Source: Actinomycetota bacterium (GTDB lineage: Bacteria; Actinomycetota; Actinomycetes; Nanopelagicales; Nanopelagicaceae). From it: DNA of 7,670 nt. Where the stretch lies: the NCBI GenBank assembly GCA_009701945.1, contig WLJF01000027.1, forward strand, positions 1 through 7,670, in the 5' to 3' direction. The notes beneath the pieces are model-generated. The model did not search any database, was not told the DNA's origin, and saw only the letters and a program-made list of their open reading frames with translations. A program made the translations under genes and the position numbers. Below, one piece after another: positions 7,507 to 7,670 of the stretch. The stretch's first letter is position 1, and every line of letters starts with the position of its first letter.

Positions 7507-7511
7507 CTCCT
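7507..7511 (-). promoter_or_regulatory. Ribosome binding site of potD
   Basis: AGGAG, preceded by an A-run (AAAAAGGAG over 7507-7515), lies 8 nt before the ATG at 7498. It is the best-spaced ribosome site in the window and fits the high expression expected of a binding protein. Confidence 0.75.
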
Positions 7512-7540
7512 TTTTATGCCGGTGTAAGGGACGGTGCTGC

Positions 7541-7560
7541 AGGGCTCATTATGTAACCCT
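7541..7560. promoter_or_regulatory. Imperfect dyad over the -10 of the pot promoter, candidate operator
   Basis: On the plus strand the half-sites are AGGGCT and AACCCT, separated by 8 nt. Five of the six half-site positions pair. The dyad covers the predicted -10 and start region, where a repressor would block initiation. This is a pattern seen in one copy only, with no regulator gene in the window to tie it to. Confidence 0.3.
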
Positions 7561-7576
7561 TTTGAGCGTGAGCCAA
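7548..7576 (-). promoter_or_regulatory. Sigma70-like promoter for the pot operon
   Basis: On the minus strand, TTGGCT (7576-7571; 4 of 6 to TTGACA) is followed after exactly 17 nt by CATAAT (7553-7548; 5 of 6 to TATAAT). Transcription would start near 7541, giving a leader of about 40 nt with the potD ribosome site in it. It is the only spacious non-coding stretch ahead of the operon. Prediction is by consensus match only. Confidence 0.55.
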
Positions 7577-7577
7577 A

Positions 7578-7609
7578 CCTAAATCGAAGAATTTTTCCTG
7601 TGATTTAGG
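7578..7609. repeat. Perfect 8-bp inverted repeat upstream of the -35
   Basis: CCTAAATC (7578-7585) and GATTTAGG (7602-7609) are exact reverse complements separated by 16 nt. The repeat ends 1 nt from the predicted -35 and begins 7 nt after the stop of the upstream dehydrogenase. It could be an activator or repressor site, or a weak stem at the end of the upstream gene. In the minus-strand transcript only UUU follows the stem, so a standard intrinsic terminator is not well supported. The 118-nt gap holds nothing else recognisable. Confidence 0.45.
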
Positions 7610-7616
7610 GCTGGGG

Positions 7617-7670
7617 TTAGGCGTTGAGGTTGGTCATCACATGCTTGATGCGGGTGTAATCCTCAAAGCC
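7617..7670 (-). CDS. C-terminal end of an aldehyde dehydrogenase, probably gamma-aminobutyraldehyde dehydrogenase (cut by window edge)
   Basis: The minus strand enters the window in an open frame of 17 codons ending in TAA at 7619-7617. The peptide is GFEDYTRIKHVMTNLNA. From memory it closely resembles the C-terminus of PatD/YdcW-type gamma-aminobutyraldehyde dehydrogenases, which end in a GxEDYTxxxHVM motif. That enzyme oxidises 4-aminobutanal, made from putrescine by a transaminase or oxidase, to GABA with NAD in the cytoplasm. The catalytic Cys and Glu lie outside the window and cannot be checked. Its position just upstream of a polyamine importer, on the same strand, fits a putrescine use locus. 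Because only 17 residues are seen, another aldehyde dehydrogenase subfamily remains possible. Confidence 0.6.
   Translation of the reverse strand, partial: GFEDYTRIKHVMTNLNA

Noticed and set aside
7578..7609. Inverted repeat as a strong intrinsic terminator of the upstream dehydrogenase
   Set aside because: The stem is AT-rich with a 16-nt loop and is followed by only three U residues before G/C-rich sequence, so a regulatory dyad or weak stem is as likely.
1..7670. Mobile elements, CRISPR arrays, tRNA or rRNA genes, or a novel defence-type system
   Set aside because: No spaced repeats, transposase or integrase motifs, terminal repeats or tRNA-like sequence were seen. Nearly every base belongs to intact, familiar genes.

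Overview
The window looks like chromosomal DNA from an actinobacterium whose GC content, judged by eye, is moderate and well below that of Streptomyces or Mycobacterium. The protein signatures are actinobacterial: IspG and the start of ProS read very like their mycobacterial counterparts, and the gene order dxr - site-2 protease - ispG is the one known from mycobacteria. Moderate GC, 4-nt gene overlaps and almost no intergenic DNA would fit a streamlined aquatic lineage such as the freshwater acI group (Nanopelagicales). That placement is inference.

Every supported gene lies on the minus strand, so the window reads from high to low coordinates. At the right edge (7670-7617) are the last 17 codons of what looks like a gamma-aminobutyraldehyde dehydrogenase. 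The only real intergenic gap follows (7499-7616). It holds an 8-bp perfect inverted repeat, a sigma70-like promoter with an imperfect dyad over its -10, and a strong ribosome binding site. Next comes a polyamine ABC importer: potD (Tat/lipoprotein binding protein), potA (ATPase), and potB and potC (permeases).

With no break, the potC stop overlaps the start of dxr. This is followed by an RseP/Rip1-type intramembrane protease, ispG, and the first 20 codons of proS at the left edge. Junctions are 0 nt (potD/potA), 4-nt overlaps (potA/potB, potB/potC, potC/dxr), a 1-nt overlap (dxr/rseP), and 21-nt gaps (rseP/ispG and ispG/proS). No convincing terminator is visible between 7498 and 1.

Functionally there are two blocks. 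One imports a polyamine, probably putrescine given the neighbouring dehydrogenase. The other is a housekeeping block: two steps of the MEP isoprenoid pathway (Dxr, IspG), an envelope-stress/regulatory protease and prolyl-tRNA synthetase. The main point of interest is that the two blocks appear to be joined into one translationally coupled transcription unit. I found no mobile element, CRISPR array, RNA gene or clearly novel system; the genes belong to well-known families.
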